From Ehretia macrophylla (taxonomy: Eukaryota > Streptophyta > Magnoliopsida > Boraginales > Ehretiaceae): 64,000 bases of DNA. Position numbers and translations under genes: made by a program. The stretch spans positions 82,155,190-82,219,189 of the forward strand of contig CM075769.1 of assembly GCA_037974665.1 (NCBI GenBank), in the 5' to 3' direction. The notes below the pieces were generated by a model. That model worked only from the letters and a program-made list of their open reading frames with translations, ran no database searches and had not been told where the DNA came from. Numbering within the stretch: the stretch's first letter is position 1; each line of letters opens with the position of its first letter. Of this stretch, positions 1-11,428 are shown in pieces.

Positions 1-8
1 TGAAAAGG

Positions 9-127
9 GGGGTGCAAAATGCGGACTTCCCAGGGGGTCACCCATCCTAGTACTACTCTCGCCCGAGCACGCTTAATTTCGGAGTTCTAATGAGATCCGG
101 TGCATTAGTGCTGGTATGATCGCACCC
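9..127 (-). rRNA. 5S ribosomal RNA gene, copy 1
   Basis: Encodes the RNA of the large ribosomal subunit that Pol III transcribes from an internal promoter bound by TFIIIA. The minus strand shows the GGGTGCGATC start and a full 119-nt body. Seven differences from consensus: nt 110 G>T, 108 G>A, 106 T>G, 63 T>C, 51 G>A, 39 C>T and 35 C>T. Two fall in box A and three in the 3' half of the terminal stem, so this copy is a poor candidate for an active gene. 5' flank is type A. Confidence 0.9.
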
Positions 128-685
128 GTCATGTTGGGTGTAGAATTCCTTTTTGTGTTAACAGTTCACAATCCCAGCCAAGAGAGATTGCCCAATCAGA
201 AGGCCCAATGGGTTTAACAACAACCCATCTACTTCAACAACGCAGCATCCTCGCAAGACGTGATATCGACGCATTGTACGACCCTCTAATTTCCCGCGAG
301 TAAGGTTGTTGTCCTTTTAACAGCTCACGACGTACGATCCGGGATGGGAAAACAGAGCTTAATAAGAAAAGTGTCCCGAAACTGATGAAAATGTTCAATT
401 TTGGGCTCCAAAAACGGCAAAGCAAGCAAGCTTGCTACCCCCGTCGTAGAGCTCTCGGAGAACTTTACAACGGTACGCTGTGCGCCGCGTAACTTCTTAC
501 GGATCAGACCTTATGGGCACCGGAGCGACGGAGACCTGGTAACAAGCCCTACGCCCTTGGTTTGCGGGCCCAGCCTCCACGTGAAGTGAAGTTGTCTTGC
601 CCAAGGTGCCGTGGCATTCGATAATAGAAATGTGGTGGATAAAGTATCTTGGAAACCCTAACCGGGGTAAAAAAAATTGAAAAGA

Positions 686-804
686 GGGGTGCAACACGAG
701 GACTTCCTAGGGGGTCACCCATTCTAGTACTACTGTCGCCCAAGCACGCTTACCTTCGGAGTTCTGATGGGATCCGGTGCATTACTGCTGGTATGATCGC
801 ACCC
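686..804 (-). rRNA. 5S ribosomal RNA gene, copy 2
   Basis: Full length with five differences: nt 97 G>A and 82 G>A in box C, 70 G>C in the IE, 52 T>G in box A, and 20 C>G. All three internal promoter elements are touched. Type A flank. Confidence 0.92.
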
Positions 805-1360
805 GTCATGTTGGGGGTAGAATTCCTTTTTGTGTTAACGGTTCACTGTCCCAGCCTAGAGAGATGGCCCATTCAGAAGGCCCAATGGGCTTAACAACAA
901 CCCATCCGCTTCAACAACGCAGCATCCTCGCAAGACGTGATATCGACACATTGTAGCGCCCTCTAATGTCTCGCGAGTAAGGTTGTCGTCCTTTTAAAAG
1001 CTCACGACGTACGATCCGGGACAAAAAAACAGAGCTTAATAAGAAAAGTGGCCCGAAACTGATGAAAACATTCGAATTTAGGCTCCAACAAGGGCACAGC
1101 AAACAAGCATGATGCCCCCGTCATAGAGCTTTCGGAGAGCTTTCCAACAGTATGCTGTGCGCTCGTAACTCGTTACGGATCAAAAGTTATGGGCACCGGA
1201 GCGACAGAGACTTGTTCACAAGCCCTACGCCCCGATTTGCGGGCCCAGCCTCCACGTGATGCGAAGTTGTCTTGCCCAAGGTGCTGTGGGATTCGATAAT
1301 AGAAATGGGGTGGATAAAGTATCTTGGCAACCCTAACCGGAGCAAAAAATATTAAAAATG

Positions 1361-1479
1361 GGGGTACAACACGAGGACTTCCCAGGGGGTCACCCATCCT
1401 AGTACTACTCTCACCCAAGCACGCTTAACTTCGGAGTTCTGATGGGATCCCGTGCATTAGTGCTTGAATGATCGCACCC
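1361..1479 (-). rRNA. 5S ribosomal RNA gene, copy 3
   Basis: Five differences: nt 114 C>T, 67 C>T (IE, CpG), 29 C>G, 15 C>A, 13 A>T. The terminator region carries an AATATT interruption at about 1349-1354 that recurs before copies 7 and 14, marking a shared lineage. Type A flank. Confidence 0.92.
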
Positions 1480-2035
1480 GTCATGTTGGGGGTAGAATTT
1501 CTTTTTGTGTTAACGGTTCATAGTCCCAGCCTAGAGAGATGGCCCATTCTGAAGGCCCAATGGGCTTAACAACAACACATCCGCTTCAACAACGCAGCAT
1601 CCTCGCAAGACGTGATATCGACGCATTGTAGGGCCCTCTAATGTCCCACGATTACGGTTGTCGTCCTTTTAACAGCTTACGACGTACGATCCAGGACAGA
1701 AAAATAGTGCTTAATAAGAAAAGTGGCCCGAAACTGATGAAAACGTTTGATTTTAGGCTCCACAAAGGGCACAACGAGCAAGCTTGCTGCCCCCATCGTA
1801 GAGCTCTCGGAGAGCTTTCCAATGGTATGCTGTGCGCCGCGTTACTCCTTACAGATCAAAAGTTATGGGAACCAGAGCGACGGAGACTTGGTCATAAGCC
1901 CTGCGCCCTCGGTTTGCGGGCCCAGCCTCCACGTGAAGCGAAGTTGTCTTCCCAAGGTGCCGTGGGATTCGATAATAGAAATATGGTGGATAATGTATCT
2001 TGGCAACCCTAACCGGAGGAAAAAAATTGAAAAAG

Positions 2036-2154
2036 GGGGTGCAACGCGAGGACTTCACAGGGGGTCACCCATCCTAGTACTACTCTCGCCCAAGCATGCT
2101 TAACTTTGAAGTTCTGATGGGATCCGGTGCATTAGTGCTGGTATGATCGCACCC
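2036..2154 (-). rRNA. 5S ribosomal RNA gene, copy 4
   Basis: Five differences: nt 109 T>C, 98 G>T, 58 G>A (box A, CpG), 48 G>A, 46 C>T. The 5' flank reads ACCATG where most units read GTCATG, a private mark shared with copy 8. Confidence 0.92.
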
Positions 2155-2713
2155 ACCATGTTGGGGGTAGAATTCCTTTTTGTGTTAACGGTTCACAGTC
2201 GCAGCCTAGAGATATTGCCCACTTAGAAGTCCCAATGGGCTTAACAACAACCCATCCGCTTTAACAACGCAGCATCCTCGCAATACGTGATATCGACACG
2301 TTGTAGGGCCCTCTAATGTCCAGCGAGTAAAGTTGTCGTCCTATTAACAGCTCCCGATGTACGATCCGGGAAGGAAAAACGGAGCAAAACCAAAAAAGTG
2401 GCCCGAAACAGATGAAAACGTTCGATTTTGGGCTCCAAAAAAGGGCACAGCGAGCAAGCTAGCTACTCCTATCGTAGAGCTCTTGGAGTGCTTTCCAACG
2501 GTATGTTGTGCGCCTCGTAACTCCTTACGGATCAATAGTTATGGGCACCGGAGCGACAGCGACTTGGTCACAAGCCCTATGCCCTCAGTTTGCGGGCCCA
2601 GCCTCCAAGTGAAGCGAAGTTGTCTTGCCCAAGGTGCAGTGGGATTCGATAATAGAAATGTGGTGGATAAAGTATCTTGGCAACCCTAACCAGAGGAAAA
2701 AAAATTGAAAATG

Positions 2714-2832
2714 GGGGTACGACACGAGGACTTCCAAGGGGGTCACCCATCCTAGTACTACTCTCGCCCAAGCACGTTTAACTTTGGAGTTTTGGTAGGA
2801 TCCGATGAATTAGTGCTGGTATGATCGCACCC
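2714..2832 (-). rRNA. 5S ribosomal RNA gene, copy 5 (diverged)
   Basis: Ten differences: nt 114, 112 T>C, 97 G>T, 56 G>A, 48, 41, 38 T>C, 36, 28 and 25 G>T. Six of these recur in copy 9, which is its duplicate. Box A and box C are both changed, so it is probably not functional. Confidence 0.87.
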
Positions 2833-3389
2833 GTCATGTTGGGGGTAGAATTAATTTTTGTGTTAACGGTTCACAGTCCCAGCCTAGAGAGATGGCCCAA
2901 TCAGAAGGCCCAATGGGCTTAACAACAACCCATCCGCTTCAACAACGCAGCATCCTCGCAAGATGTGATATCGACGCATTGTAGCGCCGTCTAATGTCCA
3001 GCCAGTAAGGTTGTCGTCCTTTTAAAAGCTCACGACGTACGTTCCGGGACGGAAAAACAGAACTTAATAAGAAAAGTGGCCCAAAACTGATGAAAACTTT
3101 CGATTTTGGGATCCAAAAAGGGCATAACGAGGAAGCTGTTGCGCCCGTCGTAGAGCTCTCGGAGAGCTTTCCAACAGTATGCTATGTGCCGCGCAACTCC
3201 TTACGGGTTAAAAGTTAGGGGCACCGGAGGGACGGAGAGATGGGCACAAGCCCTACGCCCTCGGATTACGGGCCCAGCCTCGACGTGAAGCGAAGTTGTC
3301 TTGCCCAAGGTGCCATGGGATTGGATAGTAGAAATGTTGTGGATAAAGTATCTTGGCAGCCCTAACCGGAGGAAAAAAATTTTGAAAGT

Positions 3390-3508
3390 GGGGTGCAACA
3401 CGAGGACTTCCCAGGGGGTCACCCATTCTAGTACTACTCTCGCCCAAGCATGCTTAACTTCGGAGTTCTGATGGGATCCGGGGTATTAGTGCTGGTATGA
3501 TCGCACCA
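3390..3508 (-). rRNA. 5S ribosomal RNA gene, copy 6
   Basis: Five differences: nt 82 G>A, 58 G>A, 27 A>C, 25 G>A and 1 G>T. The nt 1 change alters the first transcribed base; copy 10 shares it together with the CTTG flank. Type A flank. The first T-run of the terminator is only three Ts, with longer T-runs beyond. Confidence 0.9.
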
Positions 3509-4067
3509 GTCTTGTTGGGGGTAGAATTCCTTTTTGTGTTAAAGGTTCAAAGTCCCAGCCTAGAGAGATGGCCCATTCAGAAGGCCCAATGGGCTTAACA
3601 ACAACCCATCCGCTTCAACAATGTAGCATCCTCGCAAGATGTGATATCGACACATTGTAGCGCCCTCTAATGTCTCGCGAGTAATGTTGTCGTCCTTTTA
3701 ACAGCTCATGACGTACGATCCGGGATGGAAAAACAGAGCTTAATAAGAAAAGTGGCTCGAAATTGATGAAAACGTTCAATTTTGGGCTCCAAAAATGGGC
3801 ACAGCGAGCAAGCTATCTGACCCTGTCGTAGAACTCTTGCAGAGCTTTGCAACGGTATGCTGTGTGTTGCGTAACTCCTTACGGATCAAAAGTTATGGGC
3901 ACCGGAGCGACAGAGACTTGGTCACAAGCCCTAAGCCCTCAGTTTCTGGGCCCAGCCTCCAAATGATGTGAAGTTGTCTTGCCCAAGGTGCTGTGGGATT
4001 CGATAATAGAAATATGGTGGATAAAGTATCTTGGCAACCCTAACCGGAGGAAAAAATATTAAAAATG

Positions 4068-4186
4068 GGGGTACAACACGAGGACTTCCCAGGGGGTCAC
4101 CCATCCTAGTACTACTCTCGCCCAAGCACGCTTTACTTCGGAGTTCTGATGGGATGCGGTGCATTAGTGCTGGTATGATCTCACCC
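4068..4186 (-). rRNA. 5S ribosomal RNA gene, copy 7
   Basis: Four differences: nt 114 C>T, 53 T>A (box A), 31 G>C, 6 C>A. Sister of copy 3 by the AATATT-bearing terminator. Type A flank. Confidence 0.92.
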
Positions 4187-4745
4187 GTCATGTTGGGGGT
4201 AGAATTCCTTTTTGTGTTAACGGTTCACAGTCCCAACCAAGAGAGATGGCCCATTCAGAAGGCGCAATGGGCTTAACAACAACCTATCCGCTTCAACAAT
4301 GCAGCATCCTCGCAAGACGTGATATCAAAGCATTGTAGTGCCCTCTAATGTCCCGCGAGTAAGGTTGTCATCCTTTTAACAGCTCACGACGTACGATCCG
4401 GGATGAAAAAACAGCGCTTAATAAGAAAAGTGGCCCGAAATTGATGAAAATGTTCGATTTTAGGCTCCAAAAAGGGCCCAGCGAGCAAGCTTGCTGCCCC
4501 CGTCGTAGAGCTTTCGGAGAGCTTTTCAATGGTATGCTGTGCACCGCGTAACTCCTTACTGATCAAAAGTTATGGGCACCAGAGCAACGGAGACTTGGTC
4601 ACAAGCCCTACGCCCTCGGTTTGCGGGCCCAGCCTCCACATGAAGCTAAGTTGTCTTGCCCAAGGTACCGTGGGATTCGATAATAGAAATGTGGTGGATA
4701 ATATATCTTGGCAACCCTAACCGGAGGAAAAAAAAATTGAAAAAG

Positions 4746-4864
4746 GCGGTGCAACACGAGGACTTCCCAGGGGGTCACCCATCCTAGTACTACTCTCACC
4801 CAAGCACGTTTAACTTTGAAGTTCTGATGGGATCCGGTGCATTAGTGCTGGTATGATCGCACCC
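4746..4864 (-). rRNA. 5S ribosomal RNA gene, copy 8
   Basis: Five differences: nt 118 C>G, 67 C>T (IE), 56 G>A (box A), 48 G>A, 46 C>T. Shares the 48/46 pair and the ACCATG flank with copy 4, 2710 bp away. Confidence 0.92.
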
Positions 4865-5115
4865 ACCATGTTGGGGGTAGAATTCCTTTTTGTGTTAACG
4901 GTTCACAGTCGCAGCCTAGAGATATTGCCCACTTAGAAGGCCCAATGGGCTTAACAATAACCCATCTGCTTTAAACACGCAGCATCCTCGCAAGACGTGA
5001 TATCGACGCATTTTAGGGCCCTCTAATGTCCCGCGAGTAAAGTTGTCTTCCTATTAACAACTCACGATGTACGATCCGGGAAGGAAAAACGGAGCAAAAT
5101 CAGAAAAGTGGCTCG

Positions 5116-5164
5116 GAGGTTGACCGGTTCGCTTTCCCTTCGCCCCTTGAATCTATCTATTCCG
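5116..5164. other. Filler DNA replacing about 100 bp of spacer
   Basis: Between copies 8 and 9 the spacer leaves the consensus after AGTGGCTCG and rejoins it at TGTGCGCCTCG. The roughly 49 bp between (starting GAGGTTGACCGG) match no other unit in the window. The unit is about 52 bp short in total. This looks like end joining with insertion of unrelated DNA; the source is not recognised. Confidence 0.7.
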
Positions 5165-5371
5165 TGTGCGCCTCGTAACTCCTTACGGATCAATAGTTAT
5201 GGGCACCGGATCGACAACGACTTGGTCACAAGCCCTACGCCCTCAGTTTGCTGGCCCAGCCTCCACGTGAAGCGAAGTTGTCTTGCCCAAGGTGCAGTGG
5301 GATTCGATAATAGAAATGTGGTGGATAAAGTATCTTGGCAACCCTAACCAGAGGAAAAAAAATTGAAAATG

Positions 5372-5490
5372 AGGGTGCGACACGAGGACTTCCAAGGGGG
5401 TCACCCATCCTAGTACTACTCTCGCCCAAGCACGCTTAACTTTGGAGTTTTGGTGGGATCCGGTGAATTAGGGCTGGTATGATCGCACCC
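5372..5490 (-). rRNA. 5S ribosomal RNA gene, copy 9 (diverged)
   Basis: Eight differences: nt 119, 112 T>C, 97 G>T, 48, 41, 38 T>C, 25 G>T, 19 A>C. Duplicate of copy 5. Its own 3' spacer, between copies 8 and 9, carries the filler segment. Type A flank. Confidence 0.88.
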
Positions 5491-6047
5491 GTCATGTTGG
5501 GGGTAGAATTCCTTTTTGTGTTAACGGTTCACAGTCCCAGCCTAGAGAGATGGCCCAGTCAGAAGGCCCAATGGGCTTAACAACAACCCATCCGCTTCAA
5601 CAACGCAGCATCCTCGCAAGATGTGATATCGACGCATTATAGCGCCCTCTAATGTCCAGCGAGTAAGGTTGTCGTCCATTTAAAAGTTCACGACATACGT
5701 TCCGGGATGGAAAAACAGAGCTTAATAAGAAAAGTGGCCCGAAACTGATGAAAACTTTCGATTTTGGGCTCCAAAAAGGGAACAACGAGCAAGCTGCTGC
5801 GCCCATTGTAGAGCTCTCGGAGAGCTTTCCAACGGTATGCTGTGCGCTGCGTAACACCTTACGGGTCAAAAGTTATGGGCACTGGAGCGACGGAGACCTG
5901 GTCACAAACCCTACGCCCTCGGTTTACGGGCCCAGCCTCCACGTGAAGCGAAGTTGTCTTGCCCAAGGTGCCGTGGGATTGGATAATAGAAATGTTCTGG
6001 ATAAAATATCTTGGCAGCCCTAACTAGAGGAAAAAAAATTTAAAAGT

Positions 6048-6166
6048 GGGGTGCAACACGAGGACTTCCCAGGGGGTCACCCATTCTACTACTACTCTCG
6101 CCCAAGCATGCTTAACTTCGGAGTTCTGATGGGATCCGATGTATTAGTGCCGGTATGATCGCACCA
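6048..6166 (-). rRNA. 5S ribosomal RNA gene, copy 10
   Basis: Seven differences: nt 82 G>A, 78 C>G, 58 G>A, 28 C>T, 25 G>A, 16 A>G, 1 G>T. Duplicate of copy 6, including the changed first base. Confidence 0.89.
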
Positions 6167-6722
6167 GTCTTGTTGGGGGTAGAATTCCTTTTTGTGTTAA
6201 AGGGTCACAGTCCCAACCCAGAGAGATGGCCCATTCAGAAGGCCCAATGGGCTTAACAACAACCCATCCGCTTCAACAATGCAGCATCCTCGCAAGACGT
6301 GATATCGACACATTGTAGCGCCCTCTAATGTCCCGCGAGTAAGGTTTTCATTCTTTTAAAAGCTCACGACGCCCGATCCGGGACGAAAAAACAGAGCTTA
6401 ATAAGAAAAGTGGCCCGAAACTTATCAAAACGTTCGATTTTGGGCTCCAAAAAAGGCACAACGAGCAAGCTGATGTGCCCGTCGTAGCGCTCTCGGAGAG
6501 TTTTCCAACGATCTGCTGTACGCCACGTAACTCCTTACGGATCAAAAGTTATAGGCATTGGAACGACGGAGACGTGGTCACAAGCCCTCCGCCTCCGGTT
6601 TGCGGGCCCAGCCTCCACATGAAGCGAAGTTGTCTTGCCCAAGGTGCCGTGGGATTCTATAATAGAAATGCGGTGGATAAAGTATCTTGGCAACCCTAAC
6701 CGGAGGAAAAAAATTGAAAAGG

Positions 6723-6841
6723 GGGGTGCAACACGAGGACTTCCCAAGGGGTCATCCTTCCTAGTACTACTCTCGCCCAAGCAAGCTTAACTCCGGAGTT
6801 CTGATGGGATCCGGTGCATTAGTGCTGGTATGATCGCACCC
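6723..6841 (-). rRNA. 5S ribosomal RNA gene, copy 11
   Basis: Five differences, three of them in box C (nt 95 C>T, 87 G>A, 84 T>A), plus 58 G>T in box A and 49 A>G. TFIIIA binding is likely weakened (inference). Type A flank. Confidence 0.91.
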
Positions 6842-7399
6842 GTCATGTTGGGGGTAGAATTCCTTTTTGTGTTAACGGTTCACAGTCCCAGCCTAGAGAG
6901 ATGGCCCATTCAGAAGTCCCAATGGGCTTAACAATAACCCATCCGCTTCAACAACAAAGCATCCTCGCAAGACGTGATATAGACGCATTGTAGTGGCCTT
7001 TAATGTCCTGCGAGTAAGGTTGTCGTCTTTTTAACAGCTCACGACGTACGATCCGGGATGGAAAAACAGAGCTTAATTAGAAAAGTGGCCCGAAAATGAT
7101 GAAAACATTTGATTTTGGGCTCCAACAATAGGCACAGCGAGGAAGCTACTACGCCCGTCGTAGAGCTCTCGGAGAGCTTTCGAACGGTAAGCGGTGGGCC
7201 GCGTAATTCCTTACGGATCAAAAGTTATGGGCACCGGAGCGACAGAGACTTGGTCACAAGCCCTACGCCCTCAGTTTGCGGTCCCATCCTCCACGTGAAG
7301 CGAAGTTGTCTTGCCCAAGGTGCCATGGGATTCGACAATAGAAATGTGGTGGATAAAGTATCTTGGCAACCCTAAACGTAGGAAAAAAAATTGAAAAGG

Positions 7400-7518
7400 G
7401 GGGTGCAACACGCGGACTTCCCAGGGGGTCACCCATCCTAGTACTACTCTTGCCCTAGCACACTTAATTTCGGAGTTCTGATGAGATCAGTTGCATTAGT
7501 GCTGGTATGATCACACCC
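7400..7518 (-). rRNA. 5S ribosomal RNA gene, copy 12 (diverged)
   Basis: Nine differences: nt 106, 68, 63, 57, 51, 35, 30 G>T, 28 C>A and 6 C>T. Three lie in box A. The BamHI site is lost. Flank is type A with the TGTAG variant otherwise seen at copy 1. Confidence 0.88.
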
Positions 7519-8075
7519 GTCATGTTGGGTGTAGAATTCCTTTTTGTGTTAACGGTTCACAGACCCAGCCAAGAGAGATGGCCCATTCAGAAGGCCCAAT
7601 GGGTTTAACAACAACCCATCTGCTTCAACAACGCAGCATCCTCGCAAGACGTGATATCGACGCATTGTAGCACCCTCTAATGTCCAGCGAGTGAGGTTGT
7701 CGTCCTTTTAAAAGCTCACGATGTACGATCCGGGACGGAAAAATAGACCTTAATAATAAAAGTGGCCCGAAACTGATGAAAACGTTCGATTTTGGGCTCC
7801 AAAAATGGCACAACAAACAAGCTGTTGCGCCCGTAGTAGAGCTCTCAGAGAGCTTTCCAACGGTATGCTGTGCGCCGCGTAACTCCTTACGGATCAAAAG
7901 TTATGGGAACCGGAGCGACGGAGACCTAGTCACAAGCCCTACCCCCTCGGTTTGCGGGCCCAGCCTCCACGTGAAGCAAAGTTGTCTTGCCCAAGGAGCC
8001 GTGGGATTGGATAATAGAAATGTGATGGATAAAGTATCTTGGCAACCCTAACCGGAGGAAAAAAAATTGAAAAGA

Positions 8076-8194
8076 GGAGTGCAACACGTGGACTTCCTAG
8101 GGGGTCACCCATCCTAGTACTACTCTCGCCCAAGCACGCTTAACTTCGGAGTTCTGATGGGATCCGGTGCATTAGTGCTGGTATGATCGCACCC
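8076..8194 (-). rRNA. 5S ribosomal RNA gene, copy 13
   Basis: Only three differences: nt 117 C>T, 106 T>A and 97 G>A at the box C edge. Box A and IE are intact. Type A flank, with six Ts in the EcoRI-side run. Confidence 0.94.
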
Positions 8195-8753
8195 GTCATG
8201 TTGGGGGTAGAATTCTTTTTTATGTTAAAGGTTCATAGTCCCAGCCTAGAGAGATAGCCCATTCAGAAGGCCCAATGGGCTTAACAACAACCTATCCGCT
8301 TCAACAACGTAGCATTCTCGCAAGACGTGATATCGACACATTGTAGCGCCCTCTAATGTTTCGCGAGTAAGGTTGTCGTCCTTTTAAAATCTCATGACGT
8401 ACGATTCGGGACGAAAAAACAGAGCTTAATAAGAAAAGTGGCCCGAAATTGATGAAAAAGTTCGATTTTGCGCTCCGAAAAGGGCACAGCGAGCAAGCTA
8501 GGTGCCCCCCGTCGTATAGCTCTTGGAGAGCTTTCCAACGGTATGCTGTGAGCCGCTTAACTCCATACTGATCAAATGTTATGGGCACCGGAGCGACGGA
8601 GACGTGGTCACAAACCCTACGCCCTCAATTTGCTGGCCCAGCCTCCACGTGAAGCGAAGTTGTCTTGCCCAAGGTGCTGTGGGATTCGATAATAGAAATA
8701 TGGTGGATAAAGTATCTTGGCAACCCTAACCGGAGGAAAAAATATTAAAAATG

Positions 8754-8872
8754 GGGGTGCAACACGAGGACTTCCCAGGGGGTCACCCATCCTTGTACTA
8801 CTCTCGCCCAAGCACGATTAACTTCGGAGTTCTGGTGGGATCCGGTGCATTAGTTCTGGTATGATCTCACCC
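8754..8872 (-). rRNA. 5S ribosomal RNA gene, copy 14
   Basis: Five differences: nt 79 T>A, 56 G>T (box A), 38 T>C, 18 C>A, 6 C>A. Carries the AATATT terminator mark of copies 3 and 7. Type A flank. Confidence 0.92.
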
Positions 8873-9171
8873 GTCATGTTGGGGGTAGAATTCCTCTTTG
8901 TGTTAACGGTTCACAGTCCCAGCCTAGAGAGATGGCCCATTCAGAAGGCCCAATGGGCTTAACAACAACACATCCGCTTCAACAACGCAGCATCCTCACA
9001 AGACGTGATATCGAAGCATTGTAGCGCCCTCTAATGTCCCACGAGTAAGGTTGTCATCCTTTTAACAGCTCACGACGTACGATCCGGGACGGAAAAACAT
9101 AGCTTAATAAGAAAAGTGGCCCGAAACTGATGAAAACGTTCGATTTTAGGATCCAAAAAGGCCACAGCGAG

Positions 9172-9186
9172 CATTAGTGGCCCGAA
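9172..9186. other. Deletion junction, about 150 bp of spacer lost
   Basis: The unit between copies 14 and 15 is 528 bp. The spacer jumps from GCGAGCA to AAGTTGTCTTGCCC with TTAGTGGCCCG in between. AGTGGCCCGAA also occurs about 60 bp earlier in the same unit, so the extra bases may be copied from there during repair. Confidence 0.75.
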
Positions 9187-9281
9187 GTTGTCTTGCCCAA
9201 GGTGCTGTGAGATTAGATAATAGAAATGTGGTGGATAAAGTATCTTGGCAACCCTAACCAGAGGAAAATAAATTGAAAAGT

Positions 9282-9400
9282 GGGGTGCAACACGAGGACT
9301 TCCCAGGGGGTCACCCATTCTAGAACTACTCTCACCCAAGCACGCTTAACTTCGGAGTTCTGATGGGATCCGGTGCATTAGTGATGGTATGATCGCACCC
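9282..9400 (-). rRNA. 5S ribosomal RNA gene, copy 15
   Basis: Four differences: nt 82 G>A (box C), 77 A>T, 67 C>T (IE), 17 G>T. Type A flank. The spacer 3' of this gene, toward copy 14, is the shortened one. Confidence 0.92.
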
Positions 9401-9957
9401 GTCATGTTGGGGGTAGAATTCTTTTTTGTGTTAAAGTTTCACAGTCTCAGCCTAGAGTGATGGCCCATTTAGAAGGCCCAATGGGCTTAACAACAACCCA
9501 TCCGCTTCAACAACGCAGCATCCTCGCAAGACATGATATCGACGTATTGTAGCGCCCTCTAATGTCCCGCGAGTAAGGTTTTCGTCCGTTTAACAGCTCA
9601 CGACGTTCGATCTGGGACGAAAAAACAGAGCTTAATAAGAAAAGTGGCCCGAAACTGATGAAAATGTTCGATTTTGGGCTCCAAAAAGGGCACAGCAAGC
9701 AAGCTTGCTGCCCCCGTCGTAGAGCTCTCGAAGTGCTTTCCAACGGTATGATGTGCGCCGCGTAACTCCTTACGGATCAAAAGTTAAGGGCACCTAAACG
9801 ACGGAGACCTGGTCACAAGCCCTACGCCCACGGTTTGCGGGCCCAGCCTCCACGTGAAGTGAAGTTGTCTTGCCCAAGGTGCCGTGGGATTCGATAATAG
9901 AAATGTGGTGGATAAAGTATCTTGGCAACCCTAACCGGAGGAAAAAAATTGAAAAGG

Positions 9958-10076
9958 GGGGTGCAACACGAGGACTTCCCATGGGGTCACCCATCCTACT
10001 ACTACTCTCGCCCAAGCACGCTTAACTTCGGAGTTCTGATGGGATCCGGTGCATTAGAGCTGGTATGATCGCACCC
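9958..10076 (-). rRNA. 5S ribosomal RNA gene, copy 16
   Basis: Three differences: nt 95 C>A (box C), 78 C>G, 19 A>T. Flank is type A with one G missing from the G5 run. Confidence 0.93.
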
Positions 10077-10632
10077 GTCATGTTGGGGTAGAATTTCTTT
10101 TTGTGTTAACGGTTCACAATCCCAGCCTAGAGAGATGGCCTATTCAGAAGGCCCAATGGGCTTAACAATAACCCATCTGCTTCAACAACGAAGCATCCTT
10201 GCAAGACGTTATATCGACGCATTGTAGGGCCCTTTAATGTCCCAAGAGTAAGGTTGCCATCCTTTTAACAGCTCACGCCGTACGATCCGGGACGGAAAAA
10301 CAGAGCTTAATAAGAAAAGTGGCCCAAAACTGATGAAAACGTTTGATTTTGGGCTCCAAAAAGGGCACAAAGAGCAAGCTACCGCGCCCGTCGTAGAGCT
10401 TTCGGAGAGCTTTCCAACGGTATGCTGTGCGCCGCGTAACTCCTTACGGATAAAAAGTTATGGGCACCGGAGCGATGGAGACTTGATAACAAGCCCCATG
10501 CCCTCGGTTTGTGGGCCCAGCCTCTACGTGATGCGAAGTTGTCGTGCGCAAGGTACCGTGGGCTTCGGTAATAGAAATGTGATGGATAAAGCATCTTGGC
10601 AAGGCTAACCGGAGTAAAAAAAATTGAAAAGA

Positions 10633-10751
10633 GGAGTGCAACACGAGGACTTCCCAGGGGGTCACCCATTCTAGTACTACTCTCGCTCAAGGACGCTTAC
10701 CTTCGGAGTTCTGATGGGATTCGGTTCATTAGTGCTAGTATGATCGCACCC
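10633..10751 (-). rRNA. 5S ribosomal RNA gene, copy 17
   Basis: Eight differences: nt 117, 82, 65, 60 G>C, 52 T>G, 31, 26 C>A, 15 C>T. Flank is a hybrid: CATAAAG at -28 as in type B, but the type A EcoRI site and no GC at -14/-13. Confidence 0.89.
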
Positions 10752-11309
10752 GTCATGTTGGGGGTAGAATTCCTTTATGTGTTAAAGGTTCACAGTCCCA
10801 GCCTAGATAGATGGCCCATTCAGAAGGCCCAAGGGGCTTAACAACAACCCTTCCGCTTCAACAACGCAGCATCCCTGCAAAACGTGATATCGATGCATTG
10901 TAGCGAACTCTAATGTCCCGCGAGTAAGGTTGTCGTCCTTTTAAAAGCTCACGATGTACGATCCGGGACGGAAAAACAGAGCTTAATAAGAAAAGTGGCC
11001 AGAAACTGATGAAAACGTTCGATTTTAGGCTCCAAAAAGGGCACAGCGAGCAAGCTAGCTGTTCTTATAGTAGAGCTCTCAAAGTGCTTTCCAATGGTAT
11101 GCTGTGCGCCGCGTAACTCCTTACGAATCAAAAGTTATGGGCACCGGAGCGACGGAGACCTGGTCACAAGCCCTACGCCCTCTGTTTGCGGGCCCACCCT
11201 CCACGTGAAGCGAAGTTGTCTTGCCTAAGGTCCCGTGGGATTTGATAATAGAAATGTGGTGGATAAAGTATCTTGACAACCCTAACCGGAGGAAAAAAAA
11301 TTGAAAAGA

Positions 11310-11428
11310 GGGGTGCAACACGAGGACTTCCTAACGGGTCACCCATTCTAGTACTACTCTCGCCCAAGCACGCTTAACTTCGGAGTTCTGATGGGATCCG
11401 CTGCATTAGTGCTGGTATGATCGCACCC
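11310..11428 (-). rRNA. 5S ribosomal RNA gene, copy 18
   Basis: Five differences, four in box C (nt 97 G>A, 95 C>T, 94 C>G, 82 G>A) plus 28 C>G. The 95/94/82/28 set recurs in copy 20, 1354 bp on. Type A flank with CAAAATG. Confidence 0.9.

Noticed and set aside
549-743. Recurring minus-strand open frame of about 64 codons beginning MGESSTRMGDP
   Set aside because: It starts inside the 5S gene (at the GATGGGCGAGAG-equivalent IE region) and runs into the terminator and spacer. It recurs every 677 bp because the DNA repeats, and is broken by substitutions in many units. No protein selection is visible.
2357-2689. Plus-strand open frames of 60-128 codons across the spacer
   Set aside because: They lie antisense to 5S genes, recur with the repeat, change length through single-base changes and show no recognisable domain.
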